From Azadirachta indica (taxonomy: Eukaryota; Streptophyta; Magnoliopsida; Sapindales; Meliaceae), in contig CM040451.1 in the NCBI GenBank assembly GCA_022749755.1, positions 4,106,871-4,170,870 of the forward strand: a stretch of DNA of 64,000 bases, read 5' to 3'. Made by a program: the position numbers and the translations under genes. The notes beneath the pieces were generated by a model. The model had not been told where the DNA came from, made no database searches, and saw only the letters and a list, made by a program, of their open reading frames with translations. How positions within the stretch are numbered: position 1 is the first letter of the stretch; the number at the start of each line of letters is the position of its first letter. Below, piece after piece: positions 49,332-62,765 of this stretch.

Positions 49332-51236
49332 ATGTCTTCTTCTGAGAACGAGAGTTTATCATCTCAGATGCTTGCCTTCCCTAGTGATGATAAAAGTAGC
49401 TGTTACGAAAGACCCTACACCTAACCAGGCTTAAAAGTTTCTTTCACTCTAGCTTACTTTAACCCTTTCCAATCGGCTCCTATCGGTTGGTCCATAGATA
49501 CAATTAAGAACCAAATGTCTCCTATATCAATTGAAATTTTCAAAATCTAGTATGCGATACCTAACTCTATTTTCCTTGGGAAAGCAGGAGAAAATGAACT
49601 AGCTAGCGCTCTTTTTCCTAGTAAGGTCACTCTTCATCCGGAGTTTTATAAGATAGGACTTAGCTTCCTTGTCACCTTTTTCTCAAATACACGCTTAGCA
49701 ATCTTGACTGTGCTCTTGCCCAGCTTAAGTCTAGTGTTTGGCGTGCTATGATTAGCATGTATATTTTATGAAAATTTCTTGACTTCCTAAACCCGACCTT
49801 CAGGTAATTCTAAAGGTTTTATGTCCTTAGACCTATACTAAAAAAACTTGATCAAGCTCCTCTTAAAGGTTAATACTATATAAGATCATGGCCACAGGTT
49901 GAGCCTCTAATAATTGATAGATGTGCCAAGACAATAATATAGAACGATCAATAGTTCCTAACAGATGAGGACTGGGGGTTTGGTCTTAGCACTGAATACC
50001 CTGAATGTCGTGTGCCCATTTAGTCTTGCCCCTCAAGTATTCTATTTAAGAATTTGATGCTTTTTCTTTACCTTCACTTTTAACTTTACTTTCTCTTTTC
50101 CTTTTTTATTTTTTTCTTTAAAACCCTATGGACTAAGAAATCGATTGTAAGCCAGACAAAAGAAGATCAAATAGCTCACATACTCGATTTACTCTCTTGC
50201 TACAAGAGTTGGGATTTTCTATCTCAAGAAGACAATTTATTCAAGTTTAGATTCATTTCTTTTTGCCCACTCTCTAAGAAAGGTAAAGCCTACCCTTTCC
50301 TTTTCATTGTTGCTTGATGTCCTTACTAAGTTAAGAAATGTTTTCTTTCTCTCTCTTTCTTTTAGAGATAAACACTATGTTGAACCAATATAATTAGAAG
50401 AAGAAAATGTTCAACAATGAGGTTAGGAATGTTTATGTAGGTGGTAGGCACCTGAAGATTACTCAGTGTAAAACTCCTTACCCTCTATCATCGAGTTCCC
50501 AGCCTGCCTCGATGTTTATGTATACTCTTGCTTCTACGCATGTTCCTGTGTTTGCTCCACTTCCTTTTATTTTTGGACAGTTATCACTCCCCACTTTTCC
50601 TAATTTTCTTGAGCAATTCTTATAGGGAGATTGCTCCCAAGAATGTTTATTTGTAATGAACGAACAATGGTCCCATTATGTTCCACCTTAAGCTATAAGG
50701 GAGTTGGAGGACAATTTTTCAACGTCTATGGAAACTCATGCCTACTAGGTTTAGCTTTTCCCTTTTTAACTTTGTTAGCACCTCATTCTTCTACTTCAAA
50801 AATATTTTATACCCTACAGTTGTTGTGTTCTGTCCAAATTTTAAAAAGGAAGCTGAGAACTCTTGAGAAAGACAGAACTATGTTACTTGCCTCCAATTAA
50901 GCTTCAAAAGAGAGGATGGTTGAACTGGAGCAAGAAATTTCTAATGTGAAAAAAGAGCTAGCTCAATGCAAGGCCAAGGTTCTGAGGTTGATGACTAAAA
51001 ACCAAGAGTTGGATAGCTCATTTGAAAGAGTGAAGCTGGAAAAGCTTAGTAGAGAGACAATGGCTGTTAAGTGTTTAAGTTATCTTATGAGTTTACATGA
51101 ATCATGGATGCTAAGTATTGGAAGAGGGTAGGTCAAGCTAAGACATTGGCCAAGACGAATTATCCTGCACTAAACCTTTTTTTTCATAATGGCGAGGATG
51201 ATGAAACTGATGAAGCTGGCCCTGCAGCTCCTTAAA
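49332..51236 (+). pseudogene. Accessory (antisense-type) ORF of the gypsy element, decayed
   Basis: Plus-strand coding remnants starting MSSSENESLSSQML (49332). A segment like 'ALFPSKVTLHPEFYKIGLSFLVTFF' lies at about 49610-49685 and resembles the 'LH..F...GLRLPL' region of the plant putative transposon/gag-like accessory protein. An ORF with coiled-coil heptads follows at 50916-51131 (LEQEISNVKKELAQCKAKVL), and an acidic end 'NGEDDETDEAGPAAP' lies near 51187-51233. Tat-lineage elements are known to carry extra ORFs between pol and the 3' LTR, some antisense. Relative to the LTR beside it (minus), this ORF is antisense, which fits. Stops at about 49424, 49550, 49750 and others. Confidence 0.6.
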
Positions 51237-51715
51237 ATCAAACAGCTCTACATTTTTGTTTAGTTTCTCGTTTGCTTTTTATGTTGGTTAGCACTTTGTG
51301 CTTGTTATATTTCTTTTCTATTGTAATAAAGACTGAACTTTGAATTCTGTGGTGGTGCACAATAATTTCCTTTTCAATAAAGATGTTGTTGTCTTGAAGT
51401 TGACTTTTCTTCTTTCTTTTTAGTAGCAAGAATATATTTTAACACTTTGGCTTTAACTCATTGGTCTCTTAAAAGACAATTTTGACTTGCCAATTTCCTA
51501 GGAAGTCATCTCAACTTACTTACATCCTATAAGGCAATCTTGGCTTGCTAATTTTCGAACTTGAACACATTAAGTGTTTGGGGTGATCTTGGATTTATGA
51601 CCTCTTAGGAAGCAATTATCATCTTGCTTAGATACTTTTTTGGCCTTTTCAATTAGCATTATCTTTATACTATCTCAATTGGTTATTCTTCTTGGGCTTG
51701 CTAATCTTCTAAAAT

Positions 51716-52215
51716 GCTAGCACTCTCTGTATACTATTTTCTTGCTTGTTCTCCTAACCTCTAATAGGTTAATACCATCTATACAGTATCTTGGGTGCTC
51801 ATTTGCTCTTGTTATTCCCACCTTTTGTAGGCTAGAACCATCTGTGCACCACTTTAAATGCATGCTTACTCTTGGTCTCCTAAGCTTTGGTAAGCTAATG
51901 CCACCTGTACACCATCTCGGGTATCCGCTGACTCTTAGTCTCCTAACCTCTGAGACGCTAGTACTATCTGTACACCATCTCAGGTATATGTTGCTTCTTG
52001 GTCTCTTAAACTCTAGAAGGCTAGTACCATCTGTGTACCATCTTAAATGCCTACTGACTCTTGATCTCCTAACCTCTGAGAGGCTAGTACCATCTGTGCA
52101 CTGTCTCAGGTGCCTGTTTGCTCTTGATCTCTTGATCTTTTAACCTCTGGGAGGTTAGTACCATCTATGCACCGTCTTAGGTGCCTACTTGCTCTTGGTC
52201 AAAGCCTGTGTTCCT
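51716..52215. repeat. 63-bp tandem repeat of the gypsy 3' region
   Basis: GCTAG/GCTAA landmarks at 51768, 51831, 51894, 51957, 52020 and 52083 give an exact 63-bp period; a further copy at 52154 is 8 bases late because CTCTTGAT is duplicated. Earlier decayed copy near 51716. Because 63 is a multiple of three, an incidental ORF runs through with a 21-residue period. The hypervariable 3' untranslated region of Tat elements is a known source of such repeats. Confidence 0.92.
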
Positions 52216-55200
52216 TATTCTTCAACTACATAGTTGTTTGTTTCCTCGCCTACTAATTTGGATTTTCTTTTCTCTCTCCCTTTTTATAAAACCTCTATCA
52301 TTTTATATCCTGCGATTCTTGATTTGTTAATTTTCATCATAAAATTGACCTAAAATGTCTCAGAGAGTCAGAATCTCGGCACAAAAAATATTTAACTACT
52401 GATAATCATTTGAATAGTTCAATTTGAACCTGACCCATTTAATAATTATGTTAGCAATTAAAATCTTAACCCGACCTATTTAATAATTGTGTAATCCGTT
52501 CAACATATTTTTTTAACATATTTTAATATATATTATAAAATATTTATAATATTATCTACTCAAATATTAAAAAATTTTATTTTAAATAGTATTAAATATT
52601 TTTAAAATACTAAAAATATAATTAAATATTTTGAAATGTGAAAAATATAAAGTAAATATATTAAATTATAAATAAGTTAAAATCAAATAATTATTCAAAT
52701 AGTTAATTATGTAATGGGTTCACTTTGAAGAGAACTTGACAAATGAACACGATCCTTATCCATTTATAGACCTTATCATTTTAAATAAACTCAAATCTAC
52801 TAATTTTACATCGTATTTGTGTTACGTTGATGGGTCATGTCTAAAATTTGTTACTCGTAACTCTAATGCCATCGTCAAGATGTTTATTAAAATATTTCAT
52901 AATTCTCATATTCAAATTCTTAATAAATACTTGATGTAAATATTAGTAAATCGTAAAAGTTAAAATATTAAAAAAATAATTATAATATAATAAATAAAAA
53001 TTAATGTAATAGAACATCAACTTATACTTATAAGTTAATTTATGTACATATATTAGTAAATACAAATAAATTTAATTTTTATAAAATTTGTCACACGTAT
53101 TTCATAATATTAGCATTTAAACAAATAGAATCTCTTTCGATAACTATTAACAATTACTTTTAAAATATTATATTTAAAACCGTCACAGTTAAAACTTTCT
53201 CGAATAATCTATTCACAATTCATTTTCTATCGCTTACGAGAATCCTACACAAGACTTTGCGATAAATAAAAGGGAACGTTATTGGAATGGGAAGAATTAT
53301 TCATTTGGAAGGATGACAAATTTCTCCACTGAGAGAAAAGAAAATCAATCAACGAGGAGACAAGTCATTTAGAAAATGGATTTCCTAATTGTTCCACCCA
53401 AACACGTCCTTATTTTTCTTCCAACCATTTCCCAAAATTGGGAATGATTTGGCAGGCAACTTCTTCGTTCACTCAGCTTCCTTTGCTTTTCCATTTTGGA
53501 GTTTGGACCACTCTTTCATTTCAACTTTTCACAGTTAAGACTTTTGTGGGTCGCAATTAATTTAATAAGGTTAAAAGTTTGTGTTATGCTATTACAATAA
53601 TTTAATGTTAATTTTACGAGTCATAATATCATATAATAATTATATGATACATTTATCGAGTACAAAGTTTCTCAACACAATCATAGGTGATCCTCACTTT
53701 AAATTAATCATTTACCTATGTTTTAAATAAACTAAATATTCAAATATAATATGACTGTATTGTATAATATTTGAAATTTTATTTTATTTATTATGTATAT
53801 TTACTTCTCCAATATTATTTAATTAACACTAAAGAAGACTTTTAAAAATCAAAAAAGTTATTTTTTCTGTATTAAAAAAGAATCAAATTTTGATCATGAA
53901 AGTAAAGGTTTTAAAACTTTTTAAAAAAAATTAAATTATTTAAAATGCACTTATTTTAAAGATTATATTTTTTTTATAATATAGTTTTAGAAATGTTATT
54001 TATTAAAATAATTACACAATTTTTTTCTAAAAATTATTTATAATAATAAAAATTTAATAACTTAATCTAAATTTAATATGTTTAACGAACACAAAATTTT
54101 TATTTTACTTAATAACTAAAGCCAAAATTAAACAAAATCTCACTTTCATTGAGATCTTTAATAAAATAATATTTAAATAGATCATCTACATGACGTCATA
54201 AACCACCTTGATTTAAGAACTTAACCATATTTGTTTATGTAAATGATATGTACATGGCTCATATTTCTTTGTTATTATCAACTCATATATTTCATTTGGT
54301 ACTAATTATTTAAAATAAAACCACCTTTTTATTAGAAATTTAAATATATCTACACTATATGAGATCATGAGAAAAGATTTTTTCCAACAATTGTTTAAAC
54401 TGAAAATTTGTCAGAAGTTAAGAATAGGGATAACTGCAAATTTAAAATTGTTCATGAAAGTTTATACTCGACAAAATTTGTCCCTAATTTAGGAGAAATT
54501 TACACTTGAACTCCTTCTCTCTGTATACTCTTCCAACTTTACTACTAAATTACGGGTTAGTAATTTATTGATTATTTTTCTTAATTATGAAAAGATAATA
54601 TAATTTTAAAACAAATATTCCATCCTCAACACATATTAATTTTATCTTATATAATATTTACTTGTTTATAGTATAGTACTAAAATATAGTATAAGAATTT
54701 TGAGATTGAGAGGGTAAAGTAGTAAGATGAGACAATAGTATATTAGAATTAGGTGAACTTAGTTACAATACCAAATGAAGTTACAATAAATACTGTTAAT
54801 GAGAAACCTAATCCAAGAATTTGCAAAATTGTCTTGTTGAAACTAAAATCGGGATAATAACAATGTCAACCCTGAACATTTAAGAAAATAATAAAAGTAG
54901 TCAATTTTTTGTCTACTTTGACATTTTAGTCCCTTCTATTGTAAAAGTGATAATTCAAATAAATGGGTTTTGGTGGTGTTAGGTGAGGTAAAGTAGGATA
55001 ATGATCTATCTATTAATCATGTGAAGAGCTTAAAATAGAAAGATTACAAAAAAAACCCAAATTCACTATAATTTGCTATATATAGAGTTTGAATCCTAAA
55101 TCTCTTGTAACATTTTAAAAGTTTTACAATTTAAATCAATTAATATCTACCGACCCGTCAATTTATTTATTGATTAAGTAATCATATTATTAACATAACA

Positions 55201-58200
55201 CGGCCTATTTATAAATGTTATTTGTTTAACCTATTTACTTGATTAACATGAAGATACATAACAAATGAAAGCAATGGAAAAGAGACGAAATTGTTAAAAT
55301 TAAACAAACAGTTTGCTAATTTGTTATTTCAACAATTGATAGTGACCAAAATATTATTATCCCAATTGAAATTTATTCAATTAAGGAAAGAAAGTAGGAT
55401 GTGGATGCAAGAATGTCAATTTCAAAGTTGGTGCAATGCGAACGTCAATGACCAAATCAAAAGATTAGTTAAAATTTGGGATCCAAGTTGGGAATTTTGT
55501 CAAACAAGTTATCTATGTATTGAAAAGTTGGTTCGTTTTGTTGTACTTTTAGGTGAATATTGGTTGTGGTCTCTCTCTGTTGCCACTAACTTCAATTTCA
55601 AGTCAATGAAAGTCGATCTCTTACTTATTGAGGTAAGTATGCATTTGGTTTACGTTAGTCTAGTAATATATTTTATTCTAAATTGGGTTTTAAATTTTCA
55701 ATCTTTTTTTAACTAAATAAGATTATTTATTTTTGGTGGTAACATTTAGTAACTAATAAATTTTAGTCATAGTTTATAATTAAAGTGTATATATATATAT
55801 ATGTATGTATGTATCTATGGTTTTGATAAAAATGTAATAAAAGTATAATTTTGTTGTTATATATAAATAAAATCCTCGTATATAATTACACATAAAGGTA
55901 TCTAATTTAGAAAAAACAGTATGCTTTTAACTATATTGAATGTGCATGAATTACTTGTATTATAACATTTTTTGGAAAGATAAATAAATATTTCATTCAT
56001 TGCATATAATTTTTTTAAGGATTTTAGATGAAAGTGAGAAATTTTATATATAAAATATTAAATTTTTACTTTCTATTGTTATTCAAAGTCGAAATAGGTT
56101 GAGAGAGTTAAGTGTTCTTTAAACCACCAATTTATCCATAACGGCATTCCACATAATTATACAATAGTATAACCATCATACTGACAAATATCTTCAGCAA
56201 AAATGCACAATTTAATCATCACCTATTGAGTTTTTGCCATTGGCCCATTGGGCATTATTAAAAATGTGAAACTTTAGTAATATCATACCTTTCCAATGTA
56301 TGAATATGCACACCAATGTTATAATATTAAATTAGTAATATTATGTGGTCAAATTTGTTATTATGGATAGTTAGGTCTTTTTGGTATAACTTTTTATTAG
56401 AGTTTATTAAAATAATTTTTTTATACGTAAAAATTTTATAAATAAAATTTTTAACAAAAATTTGTTAAATATTTGATTGACAAAAGTAATTTTTAAAAAA
56501 ATTATGAAATTATTTTAATACACAAGATTTTAAAGTTATATTTAAAAAAATAACATAAAAATAAAATAAAAGTATTTTAAACAATTTAACCTTTCAGCTT
56601 AGTGATCTATATAAATAATAACTGTTGAAGGCTGTATACCATCCCTTAGATCATTCCGTACAATAGCTGGTGAATGCTTTCTGTTTTTCCAGATTTTATC
56701 ATAACTAACTTGACATTGGGCTGCTTTTCTATCCTGGATTGGGCCATCTTCAGTTTTGGACTTCACCTCTTTATCATCTTCAACATATGTTACATAGAAT
56801 AATTGCCACATTCTCTCTTTGGCAAATAAACTTCATCACCGTTCAAATATTCCTAGTAGTAGCCTCTATCTCGGGTCTCAATTTTAACCAAAATTCCAGC
56901 GTACATGGTTCAAAATGTCTCTGTTTTCGAGCAACAAGAAAGACTCATAGGATAAACATATAGATGCAGCTTATTTCGCAGTATAATACTAATGTAGCCA
57001 CGAACACAAAGCACTCTCAAATGCGTGGCCATTCCTTGTCATTAATCAAAAAAAAAAGAAAAAGTTGAGACCAATTTTGAAATATATAATTTCAAAATAT
57101 TACCAACTTCGTGGGTGGCAAATAGAACTGCCCATCAAAGCATTTCAGTCCATTAAATTGATAATTATATTTTTAACACAGATTGTTATAAATATATAGC
57201 GATAACATTTTGCTTTTAATGGACCGTTCGTTTTTCTCATCATTTTATTCATGGGTGGTCACCGAACAGTGGAATCCACGCGAACCACGGACCACCCAAT
57301 ATTTTCCCTGATTATTTTTTGACTTCCTAATTAAAGAATATATTTCGTAAAATACACTTAATTAAAAACCCTGACTATCTGTAATTTTATAATGTAATTA
57401 ATATATAATTAACACAATATAATGAATACACTATAATTAATGCATATATTAAATTTAATCTCAACTATTAAATATATTTACATCCAATGATTTATAAATA
57501 ATATAAAAATATGTATAAAATAATAAAATTACTGATCCTTTTCCAATTATGCACCATAATTATATAAAAATCTCAACTGTCAGATATATTTGGTTCCAAT
57601 AATTTATAAATGATACAAATATATGTATAAAATAATAGGGCAAATATATACATAATTTTTTTTATCAAGTATAGATATATTAGTGTAATATTATTTATTC
57701 AGTTGAATAAAATATTTATTTATTCAATAAAATTTTTAATTTTATTTAATCATAGTGCAAACAACACTACAAAAATGTAATATCGAAAGCACTACTAACA
57801 CATGAATTAAACATGCCATTTTCTGTCTATTGTAGCACGAATACTAACGTATATATCTATATAAATTTCAGTAATTACAATTATTTCATTTTTTACCGTA
57901 TTAATCTTTTGAACATTAATTGAATCAATGAGATATGTTTACATTAAAAACGAAATTAATAATCTTATTTAAGATATTAGAAGAAGTTAAAGTAAACTAT
58001 TAACTATAAAATTTATTTAATCCTTTTATCTTTTAAATATTAGAGTTAACAAAAATTTTCGGAAATTTTAGAATTTCTAAATTTGTCAATTATAATACAG
58101 AAGCCAATTATTTAATTTCACGTTATCTTTTTTTCATGTTTGCTTAGGAGGTGATTTTATTTTTTAATTTGAGATTAATGTTTGTCCATTTATTTAAAAG

Positions 58201-58527
58201 TAAAATCAGCCCCTTGTTTACTAACATGTTATATGTCATTCAAAAACATGAATAAAAAATTGGGTTATTTAAATGATAGATATAAAAATAAAATGAAAGA
58301 TATAGTTAATTGTTTTTGCTGTTAATGTAAAAATCACATAATTTATTAGATCAAATTTGATAAATTTAGGATCTAAATATAAATGCATGTCAAATTACTA
58401 TTAAGAGAGGGAATTTCTTTGTTCATATAAAACTGTGAGAGTAGTACTACATAGGCAAAGCGGTAATTGCATTAATTAATTACATTAAAAACTAATTTCC
58501 AAGAGTAGTAGTATAAGAATACTGTAG
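52216..58527. other. Long AT-rich intergenic region, possible decayed elements
   Basis: No supported gene. 52400-52920 has AACCTGACCC/AACCCGACC and GGGTTC-like runs suggestive of a hAT-type MITE, ends not found. A 141-codon ORF at 55291-55716 has no motif I recognise and no homologous shape. 56599-56980 (minus) holds short hydrophilic ORFs that may be a gene remnant. A short (TA)n(TGTA)n run lies at 55790-55815. Confidence 0.5.
56599..56980 (-). pseudogene. Possible unidentified gene remnant
   Basis: The minus strand has a 70-codon ORF (56811-56599) of soluble, charged composition ('EDDKEVKSKTEDGPIQDRKAAQ'). Upstream, another frame reads 'YAGILVKIETRDRGYY' and, after a stop, 'EYLNGDEVYLPKRECGNYS'. 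Less AT-rich than its surroundings. I do not recognise the family; it could be chance. Confidence 0.22.
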
Positions 58528-61500
58528 TTTCCGAGATTTGGAGGTATGCTTCCCTCAACTTTACTGTCCTCCATGAAAACCTTCGTTAATATATGTTGAT
58601 GGAGGAATTTTGTAAGCCTCGCACTAGGGTTTGAGGTGGACCTGAGTGCACTGGAGGTGGTCAAATAGCTCGATCTAAGTCCTCGTCCCAGCTCAAATGA
58701 GAAATGCGATCCGAAGCTAGTCCGAGAGATCAGCCCACCAAGAGCCCTTGAAAACAGTAAAATACATGCACTTCGCTTCATAGTCTCTTTGTTAAGCTCC
58801 TTTTGCCTCTGAACACTTCCGACTCCATAATATCACCAAGTTGGTCTACAAATTTCAAGGCAAAAGTCAACAGAGTATACTACAAAGAAGGTCAAGTCGT
58901 CTTCTTCTCTGCAATCCAAAGCTGTGTCAATGGGTGGAACCATTGAGAGCTACCAAGAATGTCAAATTTCAAATGTTCCGCTTCACACACGCAACTTTCC
59001 CGCTCAACTCATTCTTCCTCTAACTAACCCACAACATAAGACATCTTAACACCAACTTCTGAAACCTCAGGGATTCTTGAGAATGATGAAATGCTCACTG
59101 CTAGTTTCTCACCAAACCAGTTCGTCCACCTTATCTTCCCCTCGAACACTCTCGAAGACATAATACCACCTAGCTGGTCCATAAACTCACTACAAGACAG
59201 AAAACAAGTTAAACAAGGGTCACCTCTCTACAACCCCTCTTTGAAAGTTAGCATCTAGTTAGAGAGGAAAATAAAAAGGCCATAGGTATTACCCTCTAAA
59301 AGTAATAACATATGGCGAAAGTCAACATGAAGAAAGAAAACTCATGAGTGGTCAACAAAATACAAATGGTCAAAGGAGTCAATACAAAATAGGGTAAATA
59401 ATGTTACCTACAGTGCATTTACCATGCATTCATGGTGACTTTCACGGTAGATGTGTGGGATAAAATGAGAGGAAAGAGAGAAAATCTTTTTTGAGGAAGA
59501 TAACCCTTCTTTTCCCATGAGTGTAGTGAATGTATTCTCTTCTTCCAAACCAAGAAAAATATACTTTTATATGAAATAAAAATGCTTGAGTATGATTGGA
59601 TAAAGAGTGTTGCCTTAACCTTCACATTTACCTTTCCATATATCCTCCTATTATTGGCTCTCAATGGTTTCTTGTCCATACGACATGTGGCAGTTTAGCA
59701 TAGGTTGGTCGAACCTTATCCAAGCTCAAAAGTTACATGTCAGCCTCTGCTTGTCTATGGAGATTACATATCCTTTAACGGACAGATGGCACATCCTTAT
59801 TTGTCCCAGTTGGCACATGATCCCTACTTGAGCTCTGCACAATGTTTGTACAATGTCTGGTAAGATCTTGTTACTTGACAATCTTGCTGGCAGCCTGTCT
59901 GCTACTTTGATCAAGAGCTATTTGCAACCTTTTGAGTGGTCTCTCGTGAGATATTTTTAGTGCAAAACATGGCTCAATGGATATTTTAGGGGCACATGAA
60001 GTTGGGCTCTGGTGCACTTGGGCACCTACATCCCTACTCCCTTATTCAAGGAGGTCGGACGTTTGACCATAAATTATACAAAGTAAGTTCAGATATTTCT
60101 AGGTGTAAATGGAGAATTGAGGGCACTTCTCTAACCCTCTTTCATATATTGTGTCACATTTCCATATGTGCCACAGTATATGATCACGTGGGGCATTATT
60201 AACAAAATGGTAAATGTCTAATAATACATAACGGGGAGTTCAACTCAAAGTGGGTCTTACCTAACCGCATGTGAACATGACTTGTATCTTGTCCGACATT
60301 GAGGTGGGTGCGAGGTGGGTCAACCCATAATGTGCTTATTGAGACTCTTATGGGCTTATCTTCCACCATGTGTCCGGTCATATTTTTTTCCATAACAATC
60401 TGGTTAAGTTACCAAGGGTAGATGGGTTTAATCCAGAAAACTTGTTACCATTCAAATGCAATCCCTCTAGTTTCTGAAGTTTCCCTTTAACACCAGGCAC
60501 CTGCCACTTAAATTGTTATGTTCCAATCCTAGAAGCGACAAGTTAATTAACAAGGTTTCCAATCCCTACAGGTATGTTTCCATGTATCAGATTCGATCCC
60601 AGTGTAAGAATTTGTAGATGCGTAGAAAGGTTTGTGATGGAGGTTGGTAATTGGTAGTTCTCCCGCAAAATGATTATGAGCAAGTCTTAATACTTCAAGT
60701 TTAGTACAATTAGTCAAGAAGGTCAGAAAATTCAGGTCGCCAGTTACCCATTTCCAAGTTTATTATCATCAAAATTAAGTCTAACTAGATCTTTCAAGCT
60801 CCCAAAACTTATAGGAATCGTCCCGGTGATACCATTTTCAGCAAAATCAACAAGCTGAAGCTTGGAAGCATTTGACAGTTGCATAGGAATATTTCCTTTA
60901 AAATAATTAACCCCGCCGGAAACGCTTTTAGATTAGGAAGAGTGTGGCCAACATCTGAGGGCGGTTGTCCATGTAGCTGGTTTCGAGTCACGGAGAAAAA
61001 GAATATAGATAAGATATTATAAATCGAAGAAGGGATCATAACAGACAGAGAATTCCCTTAAAGTTGAAAAATTCCCAAACTTGATAGCGGGCGAAGTTCA
61101 TTTGGTATGCTTCCTTGAAAATTATTCAGCAAAAGCCTTAGAACCTGTAGAGAAGAAAATTTTCTTAGCCAAGAAGGGATATTCCCCGTAAAATTGTTAC
61201 GTCCGAGACCAAGAATTTCAAGTTTTGACAATAAACTAAGTTCGTCTGGAATCCCGCCAATGAACTCGTTGTTACTAGCTTCAAATACTCTTTAAGTTCT
61301 CTACAGTGAGATAAGTTTGTTGGGATTTTCCCTTTGAAGAAATTGGAAGATAAATTGAGATCCTGCAGCTGCTGTAAACCGCCTATTTCCTGAAGAACTT
61401 CGCCATGAAAGTTGTTTCTGTTCAGATTCATTCCTATAAGATAGGTAAGATTTCCTAAGATTTCCTACGGAGGGATGAACAGAGCCAATTAGCTGTTTTG

Positions 61501-61640
61501 ATTCCAGGTTCAATATCCTGACTTTTCCATTAGATGGTTTGCATTGCATTTCACACCAACCCAACTACAGAAATGGTTAGAATGATTCCATGAGCTCGTG
61601 ATTTGCAGAGGATCATGAATTATACGTTGCCTGAAAATAT
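58528..61640 (-). pseudogene. LRR receptor-kinase pseudogene (right copy), split by an LTR-like insert
   Basis: Two blocks, 58528-58593 and 60398-61640, match the intact kinase at about 33405-33485 and 33485-34690 in order and orientation. It keeps the LRR region and LRRNT ('PSNGKVRILNLESKQL'). It lacks the signal peptide exon start and the whole transmembrane and kinase part, which would lie left of 58528. Frame breaks are frequent (for example near 60740, 60900, 61290, 61455). A 1.8-kb insert separates the blocks. Its 5' part (61125-61640) is nearly the same as 1-480. Confidence 0.88.
58594..60397. mobile_element. 1.8-kb LTR-like insertion in the receptor-kinase pseudogene
   Basis: The receptor-kinase match stops at 58593 and resumes at 60398, so the 1804 bp between are an insertion. 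It starts TGTTGATGG and ends CATAACA, i.e. TG...CA ends as in an LTR. Flanks ATATA and ATCTG are weakly alike; the intact gene has ATGTA at this spot. No pol-like ORF, so it may be a solo LTR of a large gypsy element. An internal near-repeat occurs at about 58810-58870 and 59140-59205 (ACTC...GACATAATA...CCA..TGGTC-type). Confidence 0.6.
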
Positions 61641-62696
61641 CACGTCATATTATTTAGCATTTGTTTTAACTCTGAAATTGGACCAGTGAGTTAGACCAAA
61701 AGGCCCAAGGCCGAAACCAAGGAAATGCTTGGGCCGCCTTCTTCTGCACTTCACTACAATGTTATTATATTGTACCCCGTAGCTTGCTTAGCTAGTCTCC
61801 CATTGCATAGATTACCAATGGACTAACACTAGAATTTTGAACGTAGCAGTCTTTTGAGTTTGCTTCCATTTTTCCCTCCCCTGTTGCTTTCACAATTGTT
61901 TTCAGAAAATGCTACGAAGAGGTTTCATCTTATCATGTCAAGATTCCAAATGGACAGCCACATAAAACACAAGTTGAGGTTTAATTTGAAAAAATAAAGT
62001 AAAAGCTTGATCAAATGGAATTAAATAAAATTTAAAGATTTTTTAACGGATAATGTTGGATTTTATTTTATTAACAAGTAATGATCAATTTGTGTCAATA
62101 TCGAAAGAACCTAAATTAATAAAGAGTTTTAGAATCTATTTATTTTTCTATCTGAAGTTTGAATATAATTATTCAGATGTCTAAAACTTGTTTATTGTTT
62201 AACTTATATATGAATATTTGTTAAAAATATTTTAATATAATTAAATTAAGAATTTTGATTTAAATCTAAATAAGCAAACAACTGAATAATTTAATATTTT
62301 TATTTTTCAAAAATATTCCTATTTTATTAATTTATTTGCTAATAATATAAAAATTATAATTAACTAATTTTGACGTATCTCTTTTCTGTTGTTGGTCGCT
62401 TTTCTTTGTCTTTTCAAATTTCTTTTCAATTCTCATATGTAAATTATTTTAAAAAATTATAAAAAAAAATATACATACTAATATAATTTATTAAAAAAAA
62501 ATTATTTATTATTGTGTTAATATAATCAAAATTATTATAAAATATAAATATATTATTTAAAAGGGTATATATGTCAAAATATTAATTATTAAATTTTTTT
62601 CTTTTATAAAAACAAATAACTTATACTTATTTTTAGATGTTTTAAAAATATATATACATCATTCAAAATTTTCTTCAAGTAAACTCAAATAAGTAC
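61641..62696. other. Spacer, copy of 481-1541
   Basis: Follows the left module base for base with small indels. No gene. Confidence 0.7.
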
Positions 62697-62704
62697 TATA
62701 AATA
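62697..62704 (+). promoter_or_regulatory. TATA box of the right BBE-like pseudogene
   Basis: TATAAATA, the counterpart of 1542-1549. The start codon downstream is lost. Confidence 0.45.
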
Positions 62705-62765
62705 AGGAAGTGCTCATGCACTCTTACGCACCAAAATTACACATCAATAGACAACAATATTGCTA

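Noticed and set aside
51742..52143. 133-codon ORF as a leucine-rich protein
   Set aside because: Pure consequence of a 63-bp repeat; no start context, no domain.
51716..52215. CRISPR-like array
   Set aside because: Plant DNA; units are contiguous 63-bp repeats without unique spacers and occur inside a retroelement.
55291..55716. 141-codon ORF
   Set aside because: Plausible length, but no recognisable domain, AT-driven composition, and no splice or promoter context. Needs homology search.
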